From Oligoflexia bacterium (GTDB lineage: Bacteria; Bdellovibrionota; Bdellovibrionia; JABDDW01), in the NCBI GenBank assembly GCA_034439615.1, contig JAWXAT010000002.1, forward strand, positions 1 through 50,985: a DNA stretch of 50,985 nt. Direction: 5' to 3'. Position 1 is the first letter of the stretch; each line of letters begins with the position of its first letter. Below are positions 1-7,104 of this stretch, piece by piece. The translations under genes and the position numbers were made by a program. Under the pieces are notes generated by a model, which searched no databases, was not told where the DNA came from, and saw only the letters and a program-made list of their open reading frames with translations.

Positions 1-213
1 ACAAAATCACCTTAGCATGGCTTTTTTAGAGCAAAGAAATTTGTGAACGCAGGGAGAAATTAAAATAATTATTAAAACGACATAGCCGGGCTGCACGAAA
101 CAAGAATGGATAGGTTTAAGTTTTTTGAAATTTCACATGAAAAAAACTCGTGCCGACAAGATTATGCCGTAGAAAAAGACGTCAATAATAAAATTCAAGA
201 ATGTTAGCTCTCA

Positions 214-311
214 TCATTTTCGTACTTAAATATTCATGCGCAAATATTCGCGCCAACATATTCGGACTTACATATTCGCATCAACATATTCGCGCCCATC
301 ATTTTTTAAGT
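214..311. repeat. 14-bp AT-rich tandem repeat, about 7 units
   Basis: Units of exactly 14 bp follow one another; the best four (242-255, 256-269, 270-283, 284-297) fit the consensus ACATATTCGCGCCA with few changes. More degenerate copies flank them at 214-227, 228-241 and 298-311. The period is not a multiple of three, which argues against a protein repeat. The period, close to 1.5 helical turns, could suit a protein-binding array or a slippage-born minisatellite; the function is unknown. Confidence 0.75.
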
Positions 312-559
312 TTCCTCGATAAATTTGCGCAACTACAAACTGCGCGAACCTCAAATCATTTCACACTGTACGGATCAGCAGCTCTATTCCCAATACTCTC
401 CCTTAACTACCTTTAGAATTCACCTGTAGCTTTCCAAGAAAATCAGCCTAAATATCAATCTGCTGGGTCAAACCTAAACTGCGTTACATCTGACTAAAAT
501 TGTTTCTCACCGATGTTTGTTTCGTAATACAAAGTGAAATGAGCATCACAAAATTGCAC

Positions 560-598
560 CTATGGAGTTAGGCATCTATTAGGCGCCTAACTCTATAG
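560..598. other. Imperfect 14-bp inverted repeat (hairpin)
   Basis: Left arm 560-573 (CTATGGAGTTAGGC) pairs with right arm 585-598 (GCCTAACTCTATAG) at 13 of 14 positions, with the exception a G-T wobble; the loop is 11 nt. No T-run follows, so it is not a typical intrinsic terminator. It could be a processed 5' leader structure, an operator or the end of an upstream transcript. Confidence 0.6.
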
Positions 599-644
599 TG
601 TGATGATTTCCGACTTAAGGAGATGAAGTTCGCAGCCTAGTATG

Positions 645-673
645 TTGACGTTTGTGAGCCTTATACGTGTAAT
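645..673 (+). promoter_or_regulatory. Possible sigma70-type promoter
   Basis: TTGACG (645-650) and TGTAAT (668-673) are separated by 17 bp, about 95 bp ahead of the start codon at 769. The -35 matches 5 of 6 consensus bases and the -10 matches 5 of 6. This is a motif match only. Confidence 0.35.
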
Positions 674-768
674 TTCCACAAGTTAGTAAAGCCAAGTGGG
701 TTTATTTTCTATCTCAGCGCGGCACGGATATTGGAATAAAAACAGATAGCGAAACTCTGGAGTATTCA

Positions 769-2052
769 ATGATTTTCAAAAACTTGATGTTTGCATTTTT
801 ATTCGTATGTATTGGATTTTGTTCCATTGTATCGCAAGCCTCACCTTTAAATAAAAAGACACTTCTTTTTTTGGATCTTAATGATCCCTATGAAGTGGAT
901 ATGTGGATAAGTGTATTGGGTCTTTCTTCACAAGGTTGTGGAGCAAATATTGATTATTGTAATTCTGAATTCAATGCCTATCGACCCATTCAAAATTTAA
1001 GAGCACACGAAGATATCATTTCATGGCTTAGGGATTCTAATATTTTGCCAGACGGAATTTTTATCACCGGTCACCATGTAGCAGGTTTTTTTGGAATCTA
1101 CGGTGAACTAAGACCTCTTGATTTTTACAATTATGCATTCCCACAAAAACAAGGTCGCTTGACACATGATTTTTTTTTAAAACCGAAATTTGTTTATCTT
1201 GGTGGGTGCTTTACAACACAAAGTAAATTTTCACATATTGAAACAAATCCACTGACATATTTAAATCGAGTCATGAGTCATCAAGAAGTTCCTGAAGGTG
1301 ATTTAATGGTTTCAGCCATACAACAAATTGCTAATGGTGGAATGCCCAACCCATGGGCGCCGTATTTCCCAAACGCAGCTCTATTTGGATTTGATAAACG
1401 CGGCCCTGGTAAAAAATCAAAACCAAATATTCAACAACTCATCTCAGAATTTTCAGCACATGTGAAAACTCAACTCGCCACTCAAAGTTTTTCAACGGCG
1501 TTTGATCAACTCATCACAACAACTTCATACTCGTTCACAGAACCAGCGAAGTGGTGGTCTTCACAAGGTAGAAAACTTACGCAGACTGCAGCTGCAGCGC
1601 ATGTTCCTGAGAATGATAAGGTTCAAAAACTTGTTTTGGAGTTGCCCGCTGACCGCAATAAAAACAGTGATGAAATTTTAAGTAATATTCTTATGTCACT
1701 ATTAAAAAACGATCATACAAAAGCCCCATGGATCGCACAATTAGATCAAGACTCACGCATGCAACTTGTGACAGATATTTGGCGACTTATTGACTTTAGC
1801 CGTCTTGGTAAAGACCAGCTCATGACCTCTGATTCTCCACAAGAAATTATCAATCAACTTGATAAATGGCTTCATGACGCAAATGTTTCAAAAAGACGTA
1901 GTGCGATTTTCATGCTCACTAAAATTGTACACACGACTTATCGTTCACAACTTAAATCAGCACTTTTAGATTTAGCTTATGAAGCTCAACGTGACCCCGA
2001 CGCCATCGTGAAAGAGGCGGCTCGACAACTTATGATTAATTATATTAATTAG
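769..2052 (+). CDS. Secreted protein with caspase/CHAT-like His-Cys motif and HEAT-like tail
   Basis: This 427-residue protein begins with a hydrophobic signal peptide (about residues 1-25, possible cleavage after SQA). A GGAG element 7 nt before the ATG supports the start. Residues 95-150 have the look of a caspase-haemoglobinase fold: a hydrophobic strand ending in TGHH (His102/His103), then about 45 residues later the strand FVYLGGCFTT with Cys147. In CHAT and caspase peptidases the catalytic His and Cys follow consecutive strands in just this way. The last about 110 residues are helical and HEAT-like. I cannot name a family; peptidase activity is an inference from this motif pair, and a non-catalytic secreted protein is possible. 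It stands alone, convergent with the ferredoxin gene 2 bp away. Confidence 0.8.
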   Translation: MIFKNLMFAFLFVCIGFCSIVSQASPLNKKTLLFLDLNDPYEVDMWISVLGLSSQGCGANIDYCNSEFNAYRPIQNLRAHEDIISWLRDSNILPDGIFITGHHVAGFFGIYGELRPLDFYNYAFPQKQGRLTHDFFLKPKFVYLGGCFTTQSKFSHIETNPLTYLNRVMSHQEVPEGDLMVSAIQQIANGGMPNPWAPYFPNAALFGFDKRGPGKKSKPNIQQLISEFSAHVKTQLATQSFSTAFDQLITTTSYSFTEPAKWWSSQGRKLTQTAAAAHVPENDKVQKLVLELPADRNKNSDEILSNILMSLLKNDHTKAPWIAQLDQDSRMQLVTDIWRLIDFSRLGKDQLMTSDSPQEIINQLDKWLHDANVSKRRSAIFMLTKIVHTTYRSQLKSALLDLAYEAQRDPDAIVKEAARQLMINYIN

Positions 2053-2054
2053 AT

Positions 2055-2345
2055 TTAGATCTTACTCACAAAGTCTTCAAAGAGTTTTTGAATATCTGCA
2101 AATTTAACAGCACTGTACTGCTCATGACTTGGCTCAAAAAGTATGACCGTACCCTCAGGCTTACAATACCCAAGACATTTGGTGCGTGTTATCCAAAGTT
2201 TTTTATCAAGACCACGTTTTTTAACTTCGTCTTTCATCCAAAGAACAGCTTTTTCACCTTCGCCAGTTAAACAATAAGCTTTTGGTGACGGCTTTTCGTT
2301 GATGCAAACAAAGATGCGATACTGCGGAGAACTTTCTTTAATCAT
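2055..2345 (-). CDS. Thioredoxin-like [2Fe-2S] ferredoxin
   Basis: A 96-residue protein of the thioredoxin-fold [2Fe-2S] ferredoxin family (also seen as the NuoE-like domain). Four cysteines stand in the expected places: Cys14 in FVCINEK, Cys25 in AYCLTGEGE, and the pair Cys57/Cys61 in TKCLGYCKPEGTV. The following VILFEP strand is also typical. It likely carries electrons in the cytoplasm; the partner is unknown. Its ATG overlaps the stop codon of the upstream phosphatase gene by one base (TAATG), so the two are translationally coupled. Confidence 0.85.
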   Translation of the reverse strand: MIKESSPQYRIFVCINEKPSPKAYCLTGEGEKAVLWMKDEVKKRGLDKKLWITRTKCLGYCKPEGTVILFEPSHEQYSAVKFADIQKLFEDFVSKI

Positions 2346-3268
2346 TATTTTACCTTGTAGGCTTTCCCCAATTCGTCCATTGAGAGAACTGTAGGGGCAA
2401 CCATTTCATTAAGCTGACTTGGCTCAGGAAATATCAAAAGCCTACCTGGGTTTCCGCCCGCCACTCGATTAATTCCCACATCAATTTTAATAAACGTGTA
2501 ACCCTCTACAGCTTGAATTTCACTCGGCGTTCGAAAAGCATTGGGGTCATGCCCAAACACAACTCCAAATATTCCATTTTTATTAAGTACCGCCTTAACC
2601 TCCTTGAGTTGTGAATTATATTTCCACCACTCTTTGTCAGTTAAAATGGAATTTTCTCCAATTAAAAACTCATTTGAATAATCACCACTAGAAAGTACTT
2701 GCTGCGCTTTAGTTTTAAATGCCGCCCATGTCATTTTTGGATAATGCCCAGAGTGACAAAACAACCATTTACCCACACGTGCAGCTAGGGGCATCGAGCG
2801 AATAAATTTTCCGCGGGGAAAATTTTCATCGGTGAGTTCTTTTAGTTTAATTCCTTTTTCTTTTAATTCTGCTCTAAGTTCGTCGGCTTTGTAATTCATA
2901 GGGTCAGCTAAGAATTCAGCTTCGTGGTTTCCGAGAACATGAATAAATTTTCCGCCAGCCTGAGCAATTTGTGGTTCTAACTTCATCCATAGATCAAGAA
3001 CACCAATGCTGTTATGCCCCTTATCAATTGAATCACCTGTAACGATAAAAAGAGTGCGGCCACCCGTCCATTTGTCGGCATCATTTATTAAATTGGAATT
3101 TATAAGTAATTCGCGCAAACGTCGGATGGATCCATGAATATCGCTCACAGCCACAACACGGGTGTAATTTTGCGGCTGAGTAATCTCAATGACACCCGTA
3201 TTAGCCGCAATGGCGTTGAAAGTTAAAAGACTCGCTAATAAGAGGACAAAAAGCATAAATAGCTTCAT
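2345..3268 (-). CDS. Secreted calcineurin-like metallophosphoesterase
   Basis: The 307-residue product starts with a signal peptide (residues 1-22, ending NAIAA) and carries the metal-binding blocks of the PPP-like metallophosphoesterases: VSDIHG (Asp43, His45), TGDSIDKG (Asp79), LGNHEAE (113-119), a later FCHSGHYP and FGHDP. The GDxxDKG spacing resembles bacterial Shewanella-like protein phosphatases, so a periplasmic phosphoesterase or protein phosphatase is likely. It is the first gene of a two-gene unit with the ferredoxin and is divergent from bolA with about 90 bp between them. Confidence 0.85.
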   Translation of the reverse strand: MKLFMLFVLLLASLLTFNAIAANTGVIEITQPQNYTRVVAVSDIHGSIRRLRELLINSNLINDADKWTGGRTLFIVTGDSIDKGHNSIGVLDLWMKLEPQIAQAGGKFIHVLGNHEAEFLADPMNYKADELRAELKEKGIKLKELTDENFPRGKFIRSMPLAARVGKWLFCHSGHYPKMTWAAFKTKAQQVLSSGDYSNEFLIGENSILTDKEWWKYNSQLKEVKAVLNKNGIFGVVFGHDPNAFRTPSEIQAVEGYTFIKIDVGINRVAGGNPGRLLIFPEPSQLNEMVAPTVLSMDELGKAYKVK

Positions 3269-3358
3269 AGATAGTGACTATAGGCCCTGGCCCGATGAGT
3301 TCAAGAGTATTTTTTTCATAAGTCGACATTTAAGAAAAAGCAGTGTAGATAAAAACAC

Positions 3359-3607
3359 ATGACTCAATCAGAACTCCAAAAGAAAATTGAAGTGAAATTT
3401 CCTGGCTCTACAGTTCAGGTAAACGACCTCACGGGCACCTCAGATCACTGGCAGGTACTTGTGGTCTCAGCTTCTTTTGTAGGTAAATCTATGATAGAGC
3501 AACACCGCATGGTTAAAGGCGTCTTTGAAGCAGATATTGCTTCAGGCGAAGTACATGCATTGTCATTAAAAACATTCACCCCAGATGAATGGGAAAAAAG
3601 GCGGTAA
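3359..3607 (+). CDS. bolA: BolA family protein
   Basis: An 82-residue protein with the alpha-beta layout of BolA: an N-terminal helix (SELQKKIEVKFPG), strands around DHWQVLVVSASF, the IEQHRMV helix-turn segment, and the conserved HALSLKTFTPDEW end. BolA proteins bind [2Fe-2S] clusters together with monothiol CGFS glutaredoxins in the cytoplasm and act in iron homeostasis or cluster trafficking. The next gene, 3 bp downstream, is exactly such a glutaredoxin, which supports the call. The upstream region shows only a weak ribosome binding site. Confidence 0.9.
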   Translation: MTQSELQKKIEVKFPGSTVQVNDLTGTSDHWQVLVVSASFVGKSMIEQHRMVKGVFEADIASGEVHALSLKTFTPDEWEKRR

Positions 3608-3610
3608 TTT

Positions 3611-3925
3611 ATGGACGATCTAAAAAAGAAAATTGAAGAGCAAGTTAAGAGTAATAGAATCGTAATCTACATGAAGGGCACTCAAGATTTCCCTCAATGT
3701 GGTTTCTCAAATCAGGCTGTTCAAGTTTTGAAAACTTTAAATGAGCCCATACTATCAGTTGATGTGCTTTCTGATGATCCACTTTGGACAGCACTAGAAG
3801 AATTCACACAATGGCCTACAGTTCCTCAGATCTTTATAAACGGTGAGTTTATTGGCGGCTGTGACATAGTTACCGAGCTTCATGAGCGCGGTGAATTGCC
3901 AAAAATCGCTGAGAAAAAACACTAA
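3611..3925 (+). CDS. grxD: Monothiol glutaredoxin, Grx4 type (CGFS)
   Basis: The 104-residue product matches single-domain Grx4-type glutaredoxins in length and motifs: the MKGT block at 21-24, active site CGFS at 30-33, the WPTVPQIFINGEFIGG region, and a final GELP motif. These proteins bind a [2Fe-2S] cluster with glutathione and deliver or sense clusters, usually with BolA. It forms a two-gene operon with bolA; AAGGCGG about 7 nt before the ATG overlaps the end of bolA. A strong terminator follows. Confidence 0.93.
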   Translation: MDDLKKKIEEQVKSNRIVIYMKGTQDFPQCGFSNQAVQVLKTLNEPILSVDVLSDDPLWTALEEFTQWPTVPQIFINGEFIGGCDIVTELHERGELPKIAEKKH

Positions 3926-3951
3926 ATTGAGTTAGAGCCATATCGAATATA

Positions 3952-3984
3952 AATGGGGCCTTTGGCCCCATTAGTTTTGTTTTT
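3952..3984 (+). terminator. Rho-independent terminator after grxD
   Basis: A perfect 9-bp stem AATGGGGCC/GGCCCCATT (3952-3960 with 3964-3972) has a TTT loop and is followed by AGTTTTGTTTTT. It lies 27 bp after the grxD stop codon. Confidence 0.9.
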
Positions 3985-4137
3985 AGATCGAATTTAACCC
4001 CGAACCTACCTCAAGTTAAATTACTTCATAACTAGTTAAAATCATTGTATTAATAATTATGCTGCTTTGCGTAATATAGGAGTACAATTATATTAATGAA
4101 ACCCATTCTGGATTGAATGGACGTATGGGGGAATTCA

Positions 4138-7041
4138 ATGTTGTACGTAAGAAGTTTACGTATAATCTCGCTTGTAGCGATCGCAGCACTCAGTACCAGC
4201 TGCTTAAAAGGCTCAGAAAAAGAGACTTCTTCACTCCCTTTACCTTCAAATACTTGCAACACACAATACGATGTCACACTAAAATCTCGTAACCATTTTG
4301 AATGGCCATTTCATAATCAAGATCATGAGAAAAACGGTAAATTTTGGCTCTGGTATATTAAAAACCGTCTTCATGGCTTTCTTAGCCCTTCAGTGTATTT
4401 TGATAATTTAGATAAAGAAGCACTATCTAATGTTCAACTTGAACATGAAACTCTTGTTGGTAAAGCCATCGTATTTAATATCGAAGACATTAATTATAAA
4501 ACAATAAATCTATCAATGAACGGCTTAAAAGGTCTTGCGCTAAGTCATGATGCTATTGAAGTAAAAACTATCAATATATATCCGTTTAAAAAACACTTTG
4601 AAGTAGATTCCGGTGATGTCAGTGACGAACATAAAAAAGATAAGAAAGACAAAAAAGATAAAAATGAAAAGCACATTATTAAGCACGTTAAACTTGTCGA
4701 AATCACATTTCATTTAGAAAAATTTATCTTTGGTGTAAATAAATCTGCCGCTGAACTTATTCGAAGTACCGCAATGAATAACGGTACATTAAGTTTTAAA
4801 TTTAAACATCATGGTGGATTCTTTAAAGTATTTGATTCAAAGTTGCATCTTGAAGGGAAATTCCCTGGTTACTGCCCAAGTCCGACACCTGAAGCAAGTC
4901 CAACACCAACGCCAACACCGTCGGGAACTCCTGAACCTTCACCGTCGCCAAAACCTGCGCCAGTTGTGAGCATTGATAGAATTTCTGTAGGCACTTTGAC
5001 CAATTCAAATAACATCATTATTGAGTTTAGCGCTGATCAACCATCAAATTTTCGCTGTAGCATAGATTCAAGCGGTTTCACTGGTTGCACATCACCTTAT
5101 AATGCTTCAGCTTTAAGCGATGGCCAACATCACTTTACTGTACAAGCCATCAATGCCAACGGAACAAGTAGCCCAGCTCAATTTGATTGGACAGTTGATA
5201 CGACTGCACCTGTTTTAAATTTTACAAGCATTACACCTGCGCAAGCTGATACTTCTGAAACTCAAATTGGTTTTGAATTCGCATCTTCTGAGCCTACAGC
5301 TTTTGAATGTAATCTCGATAACACTTCATGGGATCCGTGTAATTCACCTAAGTCATATAATAGCTTAGGTGATGGTGCGCATTTATTCTCTGTACGCGGT
5401 AATGATATTGCAGGAAACATCAGCGCCGCGTTGTCATATAGCTGGAACGTAAAGACTTTACCTCCAACAGTGACCATTACCCAAGTGACGCCCAACACTA
5501 ATCCAACTAATTTAACGTCAAGAACATTTGATTTCACAGGCACTGCCGATACGAAGCGATTCACCTGTTCACTTGATGGAGAAGCTGAAACGCTTTGCAC
5601 ATCACCTTATCAAGTCAACAGCTTGAGCGATGACGCCCATCAAATTAAAATATATGGTTATGATATTGCATCCAACAAAAGTGCTCCAGCAATGAGCTCA
5701 TTCACGGTTGATACAATGGCTCCAGCTATGAATATTACTTCAACTGTGCCGAGCCAACAAATTACGAATCAAAATGTGATGGAAATTAATTTTGCATCAA
5801 ATGAAAGTTCGATCTTTTCATGTTCACTCGATGGAGCCATCAGTAGTGTTTGTGTAAGCCCCATTAGTTTTACAAATCTTTCAGAGGGGGCCCATGAATT
5901 TAGAGTAATGGCCACTGACACTGCGGGAAATCAAGGTTTGTCTGCTGCAATTTATCGATGGACAACCGACTACACAAATCCGTTAATTACAATTACATCT
6001 GTAAATCCATCAGCTGCAGTATTTAATCAAACAGAAATCTCATTGAATTTTAGCTTAAGTGAATCAGGTTCTGCACTTTGTAGCCTCGATGGTAACTTTG
6101 CTCAAGATTGTACAAGTGGTTCAACCAACTATTTAGGTTTGAGTGACGGCAATCATGCAATTCAGATTACAGCACTTGATTCTGCGGGCAATGCATCTGC
6201 ACCTATGAATTATGCTTTTATAGTCGATACAACTGTACCAGTTGTACAGATCACCATGGTGAACCCATCTGAGTTATTAACCAATCAATCAGCAGTTACA
6301 ATTAGCTTTTCATCACTCGACACATCAGCTCAATTTCAATGTCAGCTTGATAACGGAAGTTATGCCAATTGCTCATCACCACACTCCTATTTAGCGCTGA
6401 GCGATGGCAATCATAACTTTAATGTGCGTGCTGTTGACACAGCTGGAAATATAAGTGCAAACCCCGCAAACTACTCATGGACAATTGATACAGTTGCTCC
6501 AGTTACACAAATCACAGCAGTCACACCCACCGAAGATTCAACAACTTCTGATACGATTACATTTACACTTTCATCAAACGAAGCTGGAACTTTTGAATGC
6601 CAACTTGATGGCTCAGGATTCAGCCCTTGCATAAGCCCTGTGACCTATAACGGATTAGCCGCAACTTCACATACTTTTCAAGCGCGTGCTCGTGATCAAG
6701 CTGGAAATCTCGATGCAACAGGTGTTACTCGCACTTGGGATATCACAAGTAATCAACAACCACCGCCCGTAATCAGTAATCGTCGCGCTACTAATGTGAC
6801 ACAAACATCAGCAATTATTCGCTGGGATACTGATATCCAAAGCACCACACAAGTTTCATTCTCCACATCTGCTTCGGGACCATTTACTTTTACAAACCTC
6901 GACAATACTCTAGTAACTGCACACAGCATGACCATCACGGGACTTACGGCTAATACTTTTTACTATGTGTATGTGCATTCAAAGAATTCTTCTGGCCAAG
7001 AGTCTACTGGTAGCGTTTTAAATTTCAGAACACTTCGCTAA
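4138..7041 (+). CDS. Large surface lipoprotein with seven Ig-like repeats and an FN3 domain
   Basis: I place the start at the ATG at 4138 (967 residues) because GGGGGA stands 6 nt before it; an in-frame ATG at 4117 has no such site. Residues 1-22 form a lipoprotein signal (LSTSC, Cys22). An unrecognised N-terminal domain (about 40-245) contains a Lys/Asp-rich tract. A Pro/Thr/Ser linker (about 250-280) leads into seven tandem repeats of about 80-85 residues, each with a pattern like TFECxLDGxxFxxCxSP, LSDGxHxFxVRAxDxAGN and a closing W/F-x-VD. Two cysteines per repeat probably form a disulfide. The end is a fibronectin type III domain. It is likely a cell-surface stalk or adhesin; the ligand is unknown. 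Confidence 0.85.
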   Translation: MLYVRSLRIISLVAIAALSTSCLKGSEKETSSLPLPSNTCNTQYDVTLKSRNHFEWPFHNQDHEKNGKFWLWYIKNRLHGFLSPSVYFDNLDKEALSNVQLEHETLVGKAIVFNIEDINYKTINLSMNGLKGLALSHDAIEVKTINIYPFKKHFEVDSGDVSDEHKKDKKDKKDKNEKHIIKHVKLVEITFHLEKFIFGVNKSAAELIRSTAMNNGTLSFKFKHHGGFFKVFDSKLHLEGKFPGYCPSPTPEASPTPTPTPSGTPEPSPSPKPAPVVSIDRISVGTLTNSNNIIIEFSADQPSNFRCSIDSSGFTGCTSPYNASALSDGQHHFTVQAINANGTSSPAQFDWTVDTTAPVLNFTSITPAQADTSETQIGFEFASSEPTAFECNLDNTSWDPCNSPKSYNSLGDGAHLFSVRGNDIAGNISAALSYSWNVKTLPPTVTITQVTPNTNPTNLTSRTFDFTGTADTKRFTCSLDGEAETLCTSPYQVNSLSDDAHQIKIYGYDIASNKSAPAMSSFTVDTMAPAMNITSTVPSQQITNQNVMEINFASNESSIFSCSLDGAISSVCVSPISFTNLSEGAHEFRVMATDTAGNQGLSAAIYRWTTDYTNPLITITSVNPSAAVFNQTEISLNFSLSESGSALCSLDGNFAQDCTSGSTNYLGLSDGNHAIQITALDSAGNASAPMNYAFIVDTTVPVVQITMVNPSELLTNQSAVTISFSSLDTSAQFQCQLDNGSYANCSSPHSYLALSDGNHNFNVRAVDTAGNISANPANYSWTIDTVAPVTQITAVTPTEDSTTSDTITFTLSSNEAGTFECQLDGSGFSPCISPVTYNGLAATSHTFQARARDQAGNLDATGVTRTWDITSNQQPPPVISNRRATNVTQTSAIIRWDTDIQSTTQVSFSTSASGPFTFTNLDNTLVTAHSMTITGLTANTFYYVYVHSKNSSGQESTGSVLNFRTLR

Positions 7042-7104
7042 GACTTTCAACTAGGTCTTAATCACAATCGTCATTATTCACATAGTTATTTCCGATAAGT
7101 AAGT

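Larger units (their letters stand above)
1..768. other. Gene-free leader region
   Basis: No convincing protein-coding gene lies here. The only reading frame of note (201-416) runs through a short tandem repeat, has no good ribosome binding site and resembles nothing I recognise. The stretch holds a 14-bp tandem repeat (214-311), a long imperfect hairpin (560-598) and a possible promoter (645-673) for the gene at 769. Confidence 0.6.

Noticed and set aside
201-416. 71-codon frame in the gene-free leader
   Set aside because: It runs through the 14-bp tandem repeat, has no ribosome binding site and no recognisable protein features.
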